Source: Serratia sp. AKBS12 (GTDB lineage: Bacteria > Pseudomonadota > Gammaproteobacteria > Enterobacterales > Enterobacteriaceae). Taken from it: a DNA stretch of 64,000 nt. The notes under the pieces were generated by a model, which ran no database searches, was not told the DNA's origin, and worked only from the letters and a program-made list of their open reading frames with translations. Each line of letters opens with the position of its first letter. The first letter of the stretch is position 1. Shown here piece by piece: positions 50,850-60,523 of the stretch. Both the position numbers and the translations under genes were made by a program. The stretch spans positions 1,941,157 through 2,005,156 of the forward strand of contig NZ_JANUSB010000015.1 of NCBI RefSeq assembly GCF_024793895.1, in the 5' to 3' direction.

Positions 50850-51811
50850 CCCTGCCCTCCCATTTCTTTGTTCTGGTGTTTGTGGAACCAGAGTATCGGC
50901 AAAATCAGCAGCAACAGCATCACGATCGCTACCGACGAAGCCACCGGCCAATCGCGGTTATTGAAGAATTCCTGCCACAGCACGCGACCGATCATGATGC
51001 TGTCCGGCCCGCCGAGCAGTTCCGGAATAACGAACTCCCCCACCGCAGGAATAAACACCAGCATCGACCCGGCGATAATGCCGCCGCGCGTCAGCGGAAC
51101 AATCACGCTGAAGAAGGTCTTCAGCGGCCGCGCCCCGAGGTCCAGCGAGGCCTCGACCAGTGAGTAATCCAGCCGTATCAATGCGGTATAAATCGGCAGC
51201 ACCATAAATGGCAGGTAGGAATAGACGATGCCGATATACACCGCCAGATTGGTATGCAGAATCACCAGCGGTTGATCGATAACCCCGAGCCACAGCAGGA
51301 AATTGTTCAAAATGCCGTTGTTCTTCAGGATCCCCATCCAGGCATACACCCGGATCAGAAACGAGGTCCATGAAGGCAGGATCACCAGCAGCAACAAAAT
51401 GTTGCGCGTGGACGGTTTGCTGTGCGCCACCGCCCAGGCCAGCGGATAGCCGATCGCCAGACAGCATAGCGTGGAGACCGCGGCGATCTGCAAGGATTGC
51501 AGATAGGCCTCGATATACAGTGGATCTTCGGTAAGTTGCAGATAATTGGCGAAGTTCAGCGCAATCTGCAATTGCCCGTCCGCCCAGCTAACCAGATCGG
51601 TATAAGGAGGAATGGCGCGCGCCATTTCCGCCAGGCTGATTTTAAATACGATCAGGAACGGCAGTAAAAACAGCAAGATCAACCACAGGTAAGGCAGCGC
51701 GATCGCCAATTTTCGGCCATGGGCCATGCGCAGGCGGCGGAAGAACGCTTCCAGTGGCCCAGGCGAGCGGATCGCAGGCTGCGACGGCGTACCTTCAGAA
51801 AACAGTGTCAT
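50846..51811 (-). CDS. potH: Putrescine ABC transporter permease PotH
   Basis: A 321-residue permease partner of PotI, with an N-terminal cytoplasmic tail and six helices. The EAA loop is VEASLDLGARPLKTFFSVIVPLTRGGIIAGS. Starts 21 bp after the potG stop; the end overlaps potI. Confidence 0.95.
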   Translation of the reverse strand: MTLFSEGTPSQPAIRSPGPLEAFFRRLRMAHGRKLAIALPYLWLILLFLLPFLIVFKISLAEMARAIPPYTDLVSWADGQLQIALNFANYLQLTEDPLYIEAYLQSLQIAAVSTLCCLAIGYPLAWAVAHSKPSTRNILLLLVILPSWTSFLIRVYAWMGILKNNGILNNFLLWLGVIDQPLVILHTNLAVYIGIVYSYLPFMVLPIYTALIRLDYSLVEASLDLGARPLKTFFSVIVPLTRGGIIAGSMLVFIPAVGEFVIPELLGGPDSIMIGRVLWQEFFNNRDWPVASSVAIVMLLLLILPILWFHKHQNKEMGGQG

Positions 51812-51832
51812 AACGGAATCCTCACCGACGGC

Positions 51833-52966
51833 CTACACCGTCAACACTACGCAACTGTCGGTTTCCCAACACAGGCGCACTTCGTCACCCCAGGTCGGCA
51901 TTCCTTTGCGGAAACGGTGTCCGTTCTGCAGTTGAGCGCTGATAATCTGGCCGCTGAGCAGCTTTACATGATAGATCGACAGATCGCCCAGATAGGCGAT
52001 ATGCACCACCTCTCCCAGCGCAAAGTTGCAGCCGTCCTGCGGCACCTCGTCACACAACATGATTTTTTCCGGCCGCAGCGCCACCTGAATCGGCACACCA
52101 TCCACCACCGATGCGTCAGGATCGACCTTGATCGCATGGCGCAGCCCCGGACTTTGCAGGATCAGCGCCTCGTCCTGACGTTCCTGCAATACGCAGTCAA
52201 AGACGTTGACCGAACCGATAAATTCCGCACTGAAGCGGCTGTTCGGATGTTCGTATATTTCTTCCGGTTCGCCTATCTGCACAAATTTTCCGCGGTTCAT
52301 GATGGCGATACGTCCCGCCATGGTCATTGCTTCTTCCTGATCGTGGGTGACCATCACGCAGGTAACGCCCACCCGCTCCAGAATATCCACCACTTCCAGC
52401 TGCATCCGATCGCGCAGCTTTTTATCCAGCGCCCCCATCGGTTCATCCAACAGCAGCAGTTTTGGCCGCTTGGCCAGGCTACGCGCCAGTGCCACACGCT
52501 GGCGCTGGCCACCGGACAGCTGATGCGGCTTACGCTTGGCGTATTCCTGCATATGCACCAGCGACAGCATTTCCGCCACCCGTTCATTGATTGCGGCACG
52601 TGGCATTTTGTCCTGTTTCAGACCGAAGGCGATGTTTTGCTCCACCGTCATGTGCGGGAACAACGCGTAAGACTGAAACATCATATTGACCGGGCGTTGA
52701 TAGGGTGGCACCAGCGCCAGATCCTGCCCATCCAGCATGATCTGCCCCCTGGTCGGCTGTTCAAAGCCGGCCAGCATGCGCAACAGCGTCGACTTGCCGC
52801 AACCCGACGGGCCAAGCAGGGCAAATATCTCGCCTTTGTAGATGGTCAGGCTGACATCTTCCACGGCGTTTTGGCCGTCGAAGGTTTTGGTCAGGTTGCG
52901 AATTTCCAGCAGAGGGGTAAAAACCTTCTGCGTTTTGGCTTGAGGACGGGGGATCGCGTCGTTCAA
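51833..52966 (-). CDS. potG: Putrescine ABC transporter ATP-binding protein PotG
   Basis: A 377-residue ATPase that drives PotHI. Walker A is GPSGCGKST near residue 53, the signature LSGGQRQRVALARSLAKRP and Walker B LLLDEPMGALDKKLR follow. The C-terminal TOBE_2 domain covers about 285-377. It lies 138 bp after potF, behind two stem-loops. Confidence 0.95.
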   Translation of the reverse strand: MNDAIPRPQAKTQKVFTPLLEIRNLTKTFDGQNAVEDVSLTIYKGEIFALLGPSGCGKSTLLRMLAGFEQPTRGQIMLDGQDLALVPPYQRPVNMMFQSYALFPHMTVEQNIAFGLKQDKMPRAAINERVAEMLSLVHMQEYAKRKPHQLSGGQRQRVALARSLAKRPKLLLLDEPMGALDKKLRDRMQLEVVDILERVGVTCVMVTHDQEEAMTMAGRIAIMNRGKFVQIGEPEEIYEHPNSRFSAEFIGSVNVFDCVLQERQDEALILQSPGLRHAIKVDPDASVVDGVPIQVALRPEKIMLCDEVPQDGCNFALGEVVHIAYLGDLSIYHVKLLSGQIISAQLQNGHRFRKGMPTWGDEVRLCWETDSCVVLTV

Positions 52967-52995
52967 TCGGGGTGTTCTCCGGTGCTAAGGCAGGT

Positions 52996-53061
52996 CAAAA
53001 ACCACGGCAAACCCCGTGGCACTAAAATGGCAAGGCAGGCGGTCTATGCCGCATGCCTTGC
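52996..53061 (-). terminator. Two stem-loops between potF and potG (attenuator)
   Basis: Read on the minus strand, the potF message first meets a long hairpin (arms GCAAGGCA 53030-53037 and TGCCTTGC 53054-53061 plus an inner stem). It then meets CCACGG/CCGTGG (53002-53019), which is followed by five T residues. The second looks like a partial terminator. Such an element would make more PotF than membrane subunits. Confidence 0.7.
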
Positions 53062-53104
53062 GTCGCCTATCGTCGAGGATTAACGATCCTGGCGCCGACA
53101 ATAA

Positions 53105-54214
53105 TCATTTACCGCTTTTAACTTTAGTCCAGGCGCGGGTGATGACGCGATCAAGCTTTGGTTCCTGTACCTTCAGCGTGAACATTTTGGCGCGTACCTC
53201 TGCCGGCGGATAGATGCCCGGGTTATCGCGCACCTCGGCATTTACCAACGGCGTAGCTGCCGCGTTGCCGCTGGCGTAATAGACGTGGTTGCTGATGTCG
53301 GCAATGATTTCCGGCTTCATCAGGAAGTTAAGAAACTGGTAGGCTTCATTCTTGTTTTTGGCGTCGGCCGGCATGGCGAAGACGTCAAAGAACGCCAGCG
53401 CGCCCTCCTTCGGAATGCTGTACGCCACGTTAACGCCATTTTTGGCATCCTTGGCGCGATTGGACGCCTGCATGACGTCACCCGCCCAGCCGATCGCCAC
53501 GCAGATATCGCCGTTGGCCAGATCGTTTATGTACTGAGAGGAATGGAAATAACGTACGTTCGGCCGCAGTTTCAGCAGCAGATCTGTCGCCGGGCCGGTG
53601 TAATCCTTGGCATCGCTGCTGTTCGGGTCCTTGCCAAGGTAGTTCAGCACGGTGGCAAACACTTCGCTTGGCGCATCAAGGAAGGAAACGCCGCAGCTTT
53701 TCAGCTTCTCGAGGTTTTCCGGCTTCAGTACCAGATCCCAACTGTTGACCGGTGCATCTTTACCCAGCGCGGCCTTGACCTTGTCGACGTTATAGCCGAT
53801 GCCGGTAGTGGCCCACAGGTAAGGAATGGCGTATTTGTTATCCGGATCGTGTTTGGCCACCAGCTTCAGCAATTCGGGATCGAGATTTTTGTAGTTGGGC
53901 AATTTACTTTTATCCAGCGGCTGGAATACGCCGGCAGACAGTTGGCGCTCCAGGAAGCTGGCCGACGGAACCACCAGATCAAAACCGGTGCTGCCCGCCA
54001 TCAGTTTGCCTTCCAGCACTTCGTTGGAGTCAAAGACGTCATACACCACCTTGATGCCGGTTTCCTTCTGAAATTTCGCCAGGGTGTCCGGCGCTATATA
54101 GTCAGACCAGTTATAGACATGCAGGGTTTTTTCTTCTGCCGACGCGGCCACGCTTGTCGCCATCAATAAACCGGCAACAACGCCCGACAACCACTTTTTA
54201 CGTTGGGTGACCAT
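53105..54214 (-). CDS. potF: Putrescine-binding periplasmic protein PotF
   Basis: A 369-residue solute-binding protein, near the E. coli 370. The start [15 protein letters not shown] opens a signal peptide that ends near ASA-EEKT. The mature part has [10 protein letters not shown] and the polyamine-site [12 protein letters not shown] segment. First gene of potFGHI; the frame upstream to 54283 is not supported. Confidence 0.95.
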   Translation of the reverse strand: MVTQRKKWLSGVVAGLLMATSVAASAEEKTLHVYNWSDYIAPDTLAKFQKETGIKVVYDVFDSNEVLEGKLMAGSTGFDLVVPSASFLERQLSAGVFQPLDKSKLPNYKNLDPELLKLVAKHDPDNKYAIPYLWATTGIGYNVDKVKAALGKDAPVNSWDLVLKPENLEKLKSCGVSFLDAPSEVFATVLNYLGKDPNSSDAKDYTGPATDLLLKLRPNVRYFHSSQYINDLANGDICVAIGWAGDVMQASNRAKDAKNGVNVAYSIPKEGALAFFDVFAMPADAKNKNEAYQFLNFLMKPEIIADISNHVYYASGNAAATPLVNAEVRDNPGIYPPAEVRAKMFTLKVQEPKLDRVITRAWTKVKSGK

Positions 54215-54607
54215 CCGTAACTTCCTCCAAAACAAAGGGTGAATTTGTATCCCAGAATGATACAAAACCGGTCCTGCCCGCATGCAATCGTTGCAATGGG
54301 AAATGCATGCCTATGCAATTGATTACCTGGCGCTTTATTGATTGACAGCCTGTATGGTCACAAGGTGATGTACCGACCCGTTGGCAGCATCAGCAGCATA
54401 ACCGCTGCGCAGGTATCGCACCATACGCTAGAGTAAAAAACGCCTTTTATCGATTTTTTATGCATTTTTCTCTATGTTGATACGCCATTAACGGCATAAA
54501 CGGCGAGAAATATCTGGCTACAGTGGGTAAAACGCAGAATAAATTATGGCGGAGGAATAGTGGGCGACATGCCGTTTGGGCTACGGCATGTCAGTATTCA
54601 GCGGGGA
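54215..54607. promoter_or_regulatory. potF upstream / ybjN downstream region
   Basis: A 393-bp gene-free stretch. AT-rich sequence at 54430-54480 should carry the potF promoter. Near the ybjN stop a perfect 10-bp stem (GACATGCCGT 54566-54575, ACGGCATGTC 54583-54592) could end the ybjN message, though no T run follows. No sRNA or operator was recognised. Confidence 0.45.
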
Positions 54608-55087
54608 TCAGTGCAGCATTGTCTGGCGGGCGGTGCCAGCGTTGTTGTCTTCTTCATCGCCCATAAACAGCAGATCGTTCGCCCTGGCTTCCAGGATCAC
54701 CATCGAAATCTGCTCTTCGCCCTGCTGCATAAAGTGGGCAAACTGTTCCAGCGTCACGCCGACCGCAATGCTCAGTGCCTGGCAGACGATCAGTTTCGGC
54801 AGGTTGTCATCCTGAACGTCGACAAACGCCTTGATGGTCAGTGAGCTGGCGTTGATTTGGCTGAGATCGGCCACCAGCGGGATCAGAGCCGTTGGCTTGA
54901 CCTCTGCCAGCGCGGAAAACAGGATGACGTCATCGACCAGATCAACCTTGGCGTCAAACACGCCGTCGAAATTTTGCATGTGCGGCAGGTGCAGCGCCTG
55001 GCAGGAATCACATTCAAAAAATGAGATGCCCAGTTGATCCAGCCAACGTCGTAATAACGCCAAATCAGGGACGATGAGTGAATCCAT
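54608..55087 (-). CDS. ybjN: YbjN domain-containing protein
   Basis: A 159-residue cytoplasmic protein like E. coli YbjN (158), which has a fold resembling type III secretion chaperones and affects motility, biofilm and stress phenotypes when overproduced. The mechanism is unknown. Start MDSLIVPDLALLRRWLDQLGISFFECD is conserved. The C-terminus is acidic (MGDEEDNNAG). Confidence 0.92.
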   Translation of the reverse strand: MDSLIVPDLALLRRWLDQLGISFFECDSCQALHLPHMQNFDGVFDAKVDLVDDVILFSALAEVKPTALIPLVADLSQINASSLTIKAFVDVQDDNLPKLIVCQALSIAVGVTLEQFAHFMQQGEEQISMVILEARANDLLFMGDEEDNNAGTARQTMLH

Positions 55088-55256
55088 ACGGTACCAGCCT
55101 CACAAGGTTCATAAATGCGAAAAGGCGCATAGCTTACGGAATATTCATCCGCGATGCCACGATCAATGCGGCTTAATTCGCTAATGCAATCATTATGAGC
55201 GAGAAATTGTTGCCATGCCGGGCGCTGAACGGCAAAAATGCTCGCCGGGTGGCGGG

Positions 55257-56159
55257 TTAGCCCCCCGATTTAAGCCGAAAGCCCGGCCGGGCACGCCGCT
55301 CGATATAATCGATCATCATACCGGCAATATCCAGGCCAGTGGTGGTTTCCACCCCTTCCAGCCCCGGCGAGGCATTCACTTCCATCACCAGTGGCCCGCG
55401 TTCGGCGCGTAGAATATCCACTCCGGCAATATCCAAACCCAGCGTTGCCGCCGCTTTCACCGCTACCGCCCGTTCCTTGGCGGTGATAACCACCTTGCTG
55501 GCCGTGCCGCCACGGTGCAGGTTGGAACGAAACTCCCCCGGTTTGGCCTGCCGTTCAATGGCCGCCACCACGCGCCCGCCGATCACCAGGCAGCGAATAT
55601 CCCGCCCCTGCGCTTCGCGCACATACTCTTGTACCAGAATGTGCGCGTTCAGGCCGCGAAAGGCATCAATCACGCTTTCTGCCGCCTGACGCGTTTCGGC
55701 CAGTACCACACCAATACCCTGCGTGCCTTCCACCAGTTTGACCACCAGCGGAGCACCGCCAACCAGCGCGATCAAATCGTCGGTATCGTCGGGGGAATGG
55801 GCAAAGCCGGTGATCGGCAGATCGAGGCCCTGGCGCGCCAGCAGTTGCAGCGAACGCAGTTTGTCGCGAGCGCGAATGATGGCGACGGACTCGTTAAGCG
55901 GATAGCTGCCAAGCAGCTCAAACTGACGCAGCACCGCAGTGCCATAGAAGGTGATCGCCGAGCCGATACGCGGGATAACCGCATCGTAACGATCTAACTG
56001 GCGACCGCGATAGTGGATGGTCGGCGCCGCCGGATTGATATTCATGTAGCAGGAGAGCGGATCGATCACTTCAATCGTATGCCCGCGCTCCTCTGCCGCT
56101 GTGCGTAGCCGTTTGCACGAATACAGCGATCCATCGCGCGAAAGAATGGCAATTTTCAA
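55257..56159 (-). CDS. rimK: Ribosomal protein S6--L-glutamate ligase
   Basis: A 300-residue ATP-grasp ligase that adds glutamates to the C-terminus of ribosomal protein S6 and can make poly-glutamate. The start [18 protein letters not shown] is the family one. ATP-grasp segments are [41 protein letters not shown] and [17 protein letters not shown]. In E. coli nfsA lies between ybjC and rimK; here the gap is 40 bp and nfsA is absent. Confidence 0.95.
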   Translation of the reverse strand: MKIAILSRDGSLYSCKRLRTAAEERGHTIEVIDPLSCYMNINPAAPTIHYRGRQLDRYDAVIPRIGSAITFYGTAVLRQFELLGSYPLNESVAIIRARDKLRSLQLLARQGLDLPITGFAHSPDDTDDLIALVGGAPLVVKLVEGTQGIGVVLAETRQAAESVIDAFRGLNAHILVQEYVREAQGRDIRCLVIGGRVVAAIERQAKPGEFRSNLHRGGTASKVVITAKERAVAVKAAATLGLDIAGVDILRAERGPLVMEVNASPGLEGVETTTGLDIAGMMIDYIERRARPGFRLKSGG

Positions 56160-56199
56160 CGTATTACCCCCAAACGGGCAACTCCCGACGGCACAACGC

Positions 56200-56502
56200 T
56201 CAGTCGCGCGACGGGCGGTCTTTTTTATCTTCCGGCGATGCTTTCCGCCGATCGTTTTCTGGCGGTAAACCGCCGTGCATCAACGGGCCGAACCCCTGCA
56301 CCACACGCCAGACCAAAAACGCCGCGGCCGGTACCATCAGCGCCACGCCAAGAAAAATCATGCCAACCGCAGCGGTTTGCGACCCCAGCCAGCCCGGCAG
56401 CTGAACATAGTCATGAATGCTCAGATACGCCAGTATCAGCATCACCATGCCCAAGCCTTCCAACGCCAATACCGGGCGTGGTAAATCGCCGAATGAACGC
56501 AT
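56200..56502 (-). CDS. ybjC: YbjC family protein (DUF1418)
   Basis: A 100-residue membrane protein with two hydrophobic helices (about 10-28 and 44-65) and a charged tail. [22 protein letters not shown] and [14 protein letters not shown] align with E. coli YbjC. The start at 56502 follows GGGAG; an upstream ATG would add 18 residues. Function unknown. Confidence 0.85.
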   Translation of the reverse strand: MRSFGDLPRPVLALEGLGMVMLILAYLSIHDYVQLPGWLGSQTAAVGMIFLGVALMVPAAAFLVWRVVQGFGPLMHGGLPPENDRRKASPEDKKDRPSRD

Positions 56503-56740
56503 ATTGCTCCCTCCTGTCATGCTGCGCACAGTGTAGTGAATTCCCGGCGCTGACAACAGCGCCAGATGACCAATAGGTGGCGTAAATCAGATTAACAGGT
56601 AAATCCTGCTTTTTTTTATCGGCCTCTACGGGCATAGTAAGCGCCATTGCACCTGAAGTGATGCGTTGGCTGAGGTCTTTTTTGACTGACGGGATGTCGT
56701 TACAACAGCGATAATAGATTGAATAAACGAGGAGTATTTC

Positions 56741-57004
56741 ATGTTTGCAGTAATCTTCGGGCGTCCGGGCTGTCCATATTGTGTCCGTGCTAAAGAACTG
56801 GCAGAAAAACTGACTGAAGAGCGCGATGATTTCAACTTCCGTTATGTTGATATCCACGCTGAAGGCATCACCAAGGCCGATCTGGAAAAAACCGTCGGCA
56901 AACCGGTTGAAACGGTACCGCAGATTTTCCTCGATCAGCAGCACATTGGCGGCTGCACCGACTTTGAAGCCTATGCCAAAGAAAACCTGAATCTGTTCCA
57001 ATAA
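56741..57004 (+). CDS. grxA: Glutaredoxin 1
   Basis: An 87-residue glutathione-dependent dithiol oxidoreductase that reduces ribonucleotide reductase and OxyR. The active site CPYC is at residues 11-14 and VPQIFLD carries the cis-proline. GAGGAG lies well placed before the start. E. coli grxA is OxyR-activated; only one good quarter-site (ATAG near 56635) was seen upstream, so that control is not claimed. Confidence 0.96.
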   Translation: MFAVIFGRPGCPYCVRAKELAEKLTEERDDFNFRYVDIHAEGITKADLEKTVGKPVETVPQIFLDQQHIGGCTDFEAYAKENLNLFQ

Positions 57005-57020
57005 GTTGCTATAGAACAGT

Positions 57021-57046
57021 AAAAAGGCGCCTCAGGCGCCTTTTTT
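57021..57046. terminator. Bidirectional terminator between grxA and ybjM
   Basis: AAAAAGGCGCC, TCA, GGCGCCTTTTTT: an 11-bp perfect stem with a T run on either side. It touches the ybjM stop codon. Confidence 0.92.
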
Positions 57047-57413
57047 AATGCCTTCGCGACGGCAAACATGGCTGCAGTAGCGTACGCACCATCAGAAACA
57101 GCATGGCGCCAAATGCGCACCAAAACACCGCGCTGATGCCATAAGCCAGTTCCTGCCAGAACGAATACGGCGGTGCCAGCCAAAAATAGCGCATCAACAG
57201 ACATAACGGCAACGCATACAACGCACCGCGCAACGGCGCCAGCAGACGTTTGGAGATGGACAGGTAACTGCCGATAACCCCGGGGATCAGAAACAGCAAC
57301 AAACCGGTCTTCCCTTGATGGTGGTCGGCAATATCGCTCTGCTGGCAAAAAAATACCACGCCAAACAGCAAAAAACTGCCAACTACCCCTAGCCAATCGC
57401 GATAACCCGCCAT
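57045..57413 (-). CDS. ybjM: YbjM family inner-membrane protein
   Basis: A 122-residue protein with four predicted helices, matching E. coli YbjM (125) in GLLLFLIPGVIGSYLS and SFWQELAYGISAVFWCAFGAM. Function unknown. Same neighbours as in E. coli. Confidence 0.85.
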   Translation of the reverse strand: MAGYRDWLGVVGSFLLFGVVFFCQQSDIADHHQGKTGLLLFLIPGVIGSYLSISKRLLAPLRGALYALPLCLLMRYFWLAPPYSFWQELAYGISAVFWCAFGAMLFLMVRTLLQPCLPSRRH

Positions 57414-57724
57414 AGGTTTACCTCCCTTGCAAAAACAACTGCGGCCAGACCGCAGAAATCGGAACCCACAGCCGGCAAAAACAGTGCGCAGCTGGACTTT
57501 TTCCTTGGCTAAAAGAGAGTTAAAGGCAGAAAGGCGTGCAGGATAGCCGCTTTATGCTGGCTGTCGTGCGTCAGAGCGTCTAGAATAAGCCCCGCCGATC
57601 GAGGGATCGCGTTATCTTCGCTGATTGGTTTTTTATCGTAATCTATCCCTATATCCCATGGCTGAATTTATCCTTTATAGTCAGCCATATCAAGCACTTA
57701 CTGGTAAACAATAAGTTATCCTCC
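57414..57724. promoter_or_regulatory. Divergent ybjM-ybjL intergenic region
   Basis: A 311-bp gene-free stretch. A perfect 7-bp inverted repeat, TGGCTGA at 57659-57665 and TCAGCCA at 57681-57687, flanks a TATAGT that could be the ybjL -10 box. No known regulator motif was recognised. Confidence 0.4.
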
Positions 57725-59413
57725 GTGAACATAAACGTCGCTAGTTTGTTAAACGGTAACTACATTCTGTTACTGTTTGTGGTACTCGCCCTGGGGCTCT
57801 GCCTCGGTAAACTTCGCTTGGGTTCCGTCCAACTCGGTAACTCCATTGGGGTTTTAGTGGTTTCGTTGTTGCTCGGCCAACAACATTTCGCGATTAACAC
57901 CGAAGCGCTAAGCCTGGGCTTTATGCTGTTTATTTTCTGCGTCGGGGTAGAAGCTGGACCCAACTTTTTCTCGATTTTCTTCCGCGACGGCAAAAACTAT
58001 CTGATGTTGGCGCTGGTGATGGTCGGCTCTGCCATGGTGCTGGCAATCGGCCTTGGTAAGCTGTTCCACTGGGATATCGGCCTGACCGCCGGCATGCTCG
58101 CCGGTTCGATGACCTCAACGCCGGTTTTGGTCGGCGCCGGCGACACGCTGCGTAACACCATTACCAATGGCCCGGCGCTGCTTTCCGCGCAGGATCACCT
58201 CAGCCTGGGCTACGCCCTCACCTATCTGATCGGTCTGGTCAGCCTGATTTTCGGCGCGCGTTATCTGCCGAAACTGCAACATCAGGACTTGCCGACCTCT
58301 GCTCAGCAAATCGCCCGGGAACGCGGCCTGGATACCGACAGCCAGCGCAAGGTTTATCTGCCGGTGATCCGCGCCTACCGCGTCGGGCCGGAGCTGGTGG
58401 CCTGGGCTGATGGCAAGAATCTACGTGAACTGGGTATCTATCGCCAGACCGGGTGTTATATCGAGCGCATTCGCCGCAACGGCATCCTGGCGAACCCGGA
58501 TGGTGATGCGGTACTGCAAGTGGGCGATGAGATTTCGCTGGTCGGCTATCCGGACGCTCATGCACGCCTGGATCCCAGCTTCCGTAACGGCAAGGAAGTG
58601 TTCGACCGCGACCTGCTGGATATGCGCATCGTCACCGAAGAGATCGTGGTCAAAAACAGTAATGCGGTCGGCAAACGCCTTAGCCAGTTAAAGCTGACCG
58701 ACCACGGCTGCTTTCTCAACCGCGTGATCCGCAGCCAGATCGAAATGCCGATTGACGACAGCATTGTGCTGAACAAAGGCGATGTGCTGCAGGTGAGCGG
58801 CGATGCCCGCCGAGTGAAGAGCGTGGCAGAAAAAATCGGCTTTATCTCGATTCACAGCCAGGTCACCGATCTGCTGGCGTTCTGCGCCTTCTTCATTATC
58901 GGCCTGCTGATTGGCCAGATAACCATTCAGTTCAGCAATTTCTCGTTCGGCATCGGCAACGCCGCCGGGCTACTGATGTCTGGCATCATGCTGGGCTTTC
59001 TGCGAGCCAACCACCCTACCTTCGGCTATATCCCGCAGGGCGCGTTGAATATGGTCAAAGAGTTCGGGTTAATGGTGTTTATGGCCGGGGTCGGCCTGAG
59101 CGCCGGCGCCGGTATTGGCCACGGTCTGGGCGCCGTTGGTGGGCAGATGCTGATTTCCGGCCTGATTGTCAGTCTGGTGCCGGTGGTGGTTTGCTTCCTC
59201 TTCGGTGCCTACGTGCTGCGCATGAACCGCGCGCTGCTGTTCGGTGCCATCATGGGTGCCCGTACCTGCGCACCGGCGATGGAAATCATCAGCGACACCG
59301 CACGCAGCAATATTCCCGCTCTGGGCTACGCCGGCACCTATGCCATCGCTAACGTATTGTTAACCTTGGCGGGTTCATTAATCGTGGTGCTATGGCCGGG
59401 AATTCTCAGCTGA
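57725..59413 (+). CDS. ybjL: Putative transporter YbjL (AspT/YidE family)
   Basis: A 562-residue inner-membrane protein of the aspartate-alanine exchanger family. Two Asp-Al_Ex membrane domains (about 10-180 and 385-560) flank two RCK_C regulatory domains (about 205-290 and 295-375). Motifs such as [18 protein letters not shown] and [19 protein letters not shown] are typical. E. coli YbjL is linked to glutamate efflux when over-expressed; the natural substrate is not settled. The GTG-like upstream context is weak, but the ATG start [16 protein letters not shown] is family-consistent. Confidence 0.92.
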   Translation: MNINVASLLNGNYILLLFVVLALGLCLGKLRLGSVQLGNSIGVLVVSLLLGQQHFAINTEALSLGFMLFIFCVGVEAGPNFFSIFFRDGKNYLMLALVMVGSAMVLAIGLGKLFHWDIGLTAGMLAGSMTSTPVLVGAGDTLRNTITNGPALLSAQDHLSLGYALTYLIGLVSLIFGARYLPKLQHQDLPTSAQQIARERGLDTDSQRKVYLPVIRAYRVGPELVAWADGKNLRELGIYRQTGCYIERIRRNGILANPDGDAVLQVGDEISLVGYPDAHARLDPSFRNGKEVFDRDLLDMRIVTEEIVVKNSNAVGKRLSQLKLTDHGCFLNRVIRSQIEMPIDDSIVLNKGDVLQVSGDARRVKSVAEKIGFISIHSQVTDLLAFCAFFIIGLLIGQITIQFSNFSFGIGNAAGLLMSGIMLGFLRANHPTFGYIPQGALNMVKEFGLMVFMAGVGLSAGAGIGHGLGAVGGQMLISGLIVSLVPVVVCFLFGAYVLRMNRALLFGAIMGARTCAPAMEIISDTARSNIPALGYAGTYAIANVLLTLAGSLIVVLWPGILS

Positions 59414-59471
59414 CAGTTAAGAAAAAGAAATGGGTTAACGCAAAATATTTTTGAAATTTTTGTCATCAGGC

Positions 59472-59501
59472 AGAACTTTTTGCCTGGGGGGCAGTCTGAA
59501 T
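59472..59501 (+). promoter_or_regulatory. Sigma-E promoter of rybB
   Basis: AGAACTTTT at 59472-59480 is the -35 and GTCTGAA at 59494-59500 the -10, close to the sigma-E consensus GGAACTT and TCTRA. The predicted start is G59506, the first base of RybB. Confidence 0.85.
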
Positions 59502-59505
59502 TAGT

Positions 59506-59586
59506 GCCACTGCTTTTCTTTGATGTCCCCATTTTGTGGAGCCCGATAATCCCGCCTTTTTAGGTTCAAGATTATCGGGTTTTTTG
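59506..59586 (+). ncRNA. rybB: RybB small regulatory RNA
   Basis: Hfq-dependent sRNA that represses outer-membrane porin mRNAs in the sigma-E envelope stress response. The 5' seed begins GCCACTGCTTTTCTTTGATG, the same as the E. coli RybB start as I recall it. The 3' end is a 10-bp terminator stem, CCCGATAATC (59542-59551) with GATTATCGGG (59570-59579), followed by six T. E. coli has a different but equally paired stem. The place, downstream of ybjL on the same strand, is also the E. coli one. Confidence 0.93.
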
Positions 59587-59741
59587 TTGCCTGAAAAAAT
59601 ACCATTTCAATATAAAACAATGACAACCACTAAATCTCGCAAGGGCGCAAAGTGGCGACAGCCATTTTGCCGGTTCGGGGAAAAGCAATCCGCTTCGTGC
59701 GCTATCAACCGCCAAACGAATAAGCAAAAAGCCGCCATACT

Positions 59742-59767
59742 TGAACTGACCTCTTAAAGTTGAACGG
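59742..59767 (-). repeat. Terminal inverted repeat of IS3-family remnant, left
   Basis: Begins TGAACTGACC and matches the complement of 62859-62884 at about 21 of 26 positions. It is the outer (3') end of the minus-strand IS remnant. No target duplication matches the other end. Confidence 0.7.
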
Positions 59768-59778
59768 TTTATCAGGCG

Positions 59779-59875
59779 GCTATCTGAGCCTGGGTTCGGT
59801 ACCCTACCGGACGCTGACCTTTTAGTTTCTATTTTATTCTTTCATGATTGTAATATTTGATTCACACGGCCTGAC
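59779..59875 (-). pseudogene. IS3-family transposase orfB, degenerate C-terminal remnant
   Basis: On the minus strand the sequence reads [10 protein letters not shown], a TAG stop, KLKGQRPVGYRTQAQIAA and stop. This aligns with the end of the plus-strand remnant at 62642-62839 ([25 protein letters not shown]). Another in-frame stop and a likely frameshift lie just upstream near AV. Only the last 30-odd codons remain, so it is inactive. Confidence 0.75.
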
Positions 59876-60430
59876 AATACGCCTCACCCTACCGGACACG
59901 GCAATGGTTTTTGGCGACGGGGGATCGCCTGATGCAGCTGGACAGGTTGCATAACGGTAAGGCTCCTGTTCGGCGTGAAAGAAGGGACAGCGCACAGGCT
60001 TCTGACTTACCTGCGCTGGCGGTATCCAGATCGGGGGAGTATGGGTATTTCTCCGCCTTCAACGAAGAACGGCACCCCGAGTCATTTAAATCGATATGTT
60101 GTGATTAATGCAGGTCATTAATCCGTGCTCAGGATGCTAATACCAGCATGAAGTCTTGTAATCAGCAAAAGCGGCTCTTTGGACCATGTGTGGCAAGTAG
60201 AGAAACAGCTGATGTTTACTTTCCCCTGAAAACAGCGCGGCAGGCAACTGAAGAAAAAGCTCCCCCCTGGCACCGGTTCCCCCTCTAACATTTTTTTACC
60301 CACATACCGCCCGGCGAGCGGCTATGCCCGGGAAATCCAGGCGGCAAAATTGGTCCACGCACGCTATACCGCGCTTGCTATTTGAACAAATGTAATTAAT
60401 TGTCGAAAAAAGTAATTAAACAGTCAGCTT
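59876..60430. other. Non-coding accessory stretch before the TonB receptor
   Basis: About 550 bp with no recognisable gene. Short open frames (for example 59911-60108) have no family resemblance and no good ribosome-binding site. CACCCTACCGGAC-like words recur here and inside the IS remnant, so some of this may be decayed IS sequence. Confidence 0.4.
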
Positions 60431-60438
60431 TTGAAAAT

Positions 60439-60463
60439 AGTAATGATAATTATTTTCATTATC
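60439..60463. promoter_or_regulatory. Fur box of the TonB-dependent receptor gene
   Basis: Two overlapping 19-bp frames fit the consensus GATAATGATAATCATTATC: 60445-60463 (GATAATTATTTTCATTATC) at 16 of 19 positions and 60439-60457 at 15 of 19. They lie 60 bp before the start codon, so iron repression is expected. Confidence 0.8.
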
Positions 60464-60523
60464 AGGCAATGAAATTATCTTACGACCCATGGATGCTTTT
60501 TAAACAACAAGGGAAGTTTGATA

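Noticed and set aside
56620-56740. OxyR site upstream of grxA
   Set aside because: Only one clear ATAG quarter-site is visible; the other three do not fit the N7 spacing pattern well.
59911-60108. Open frame of 65 codons between the IS remnant and the TonB receptor
   Set aside because: Composition and sequence suggest chance; no recognisable product or translation signal.
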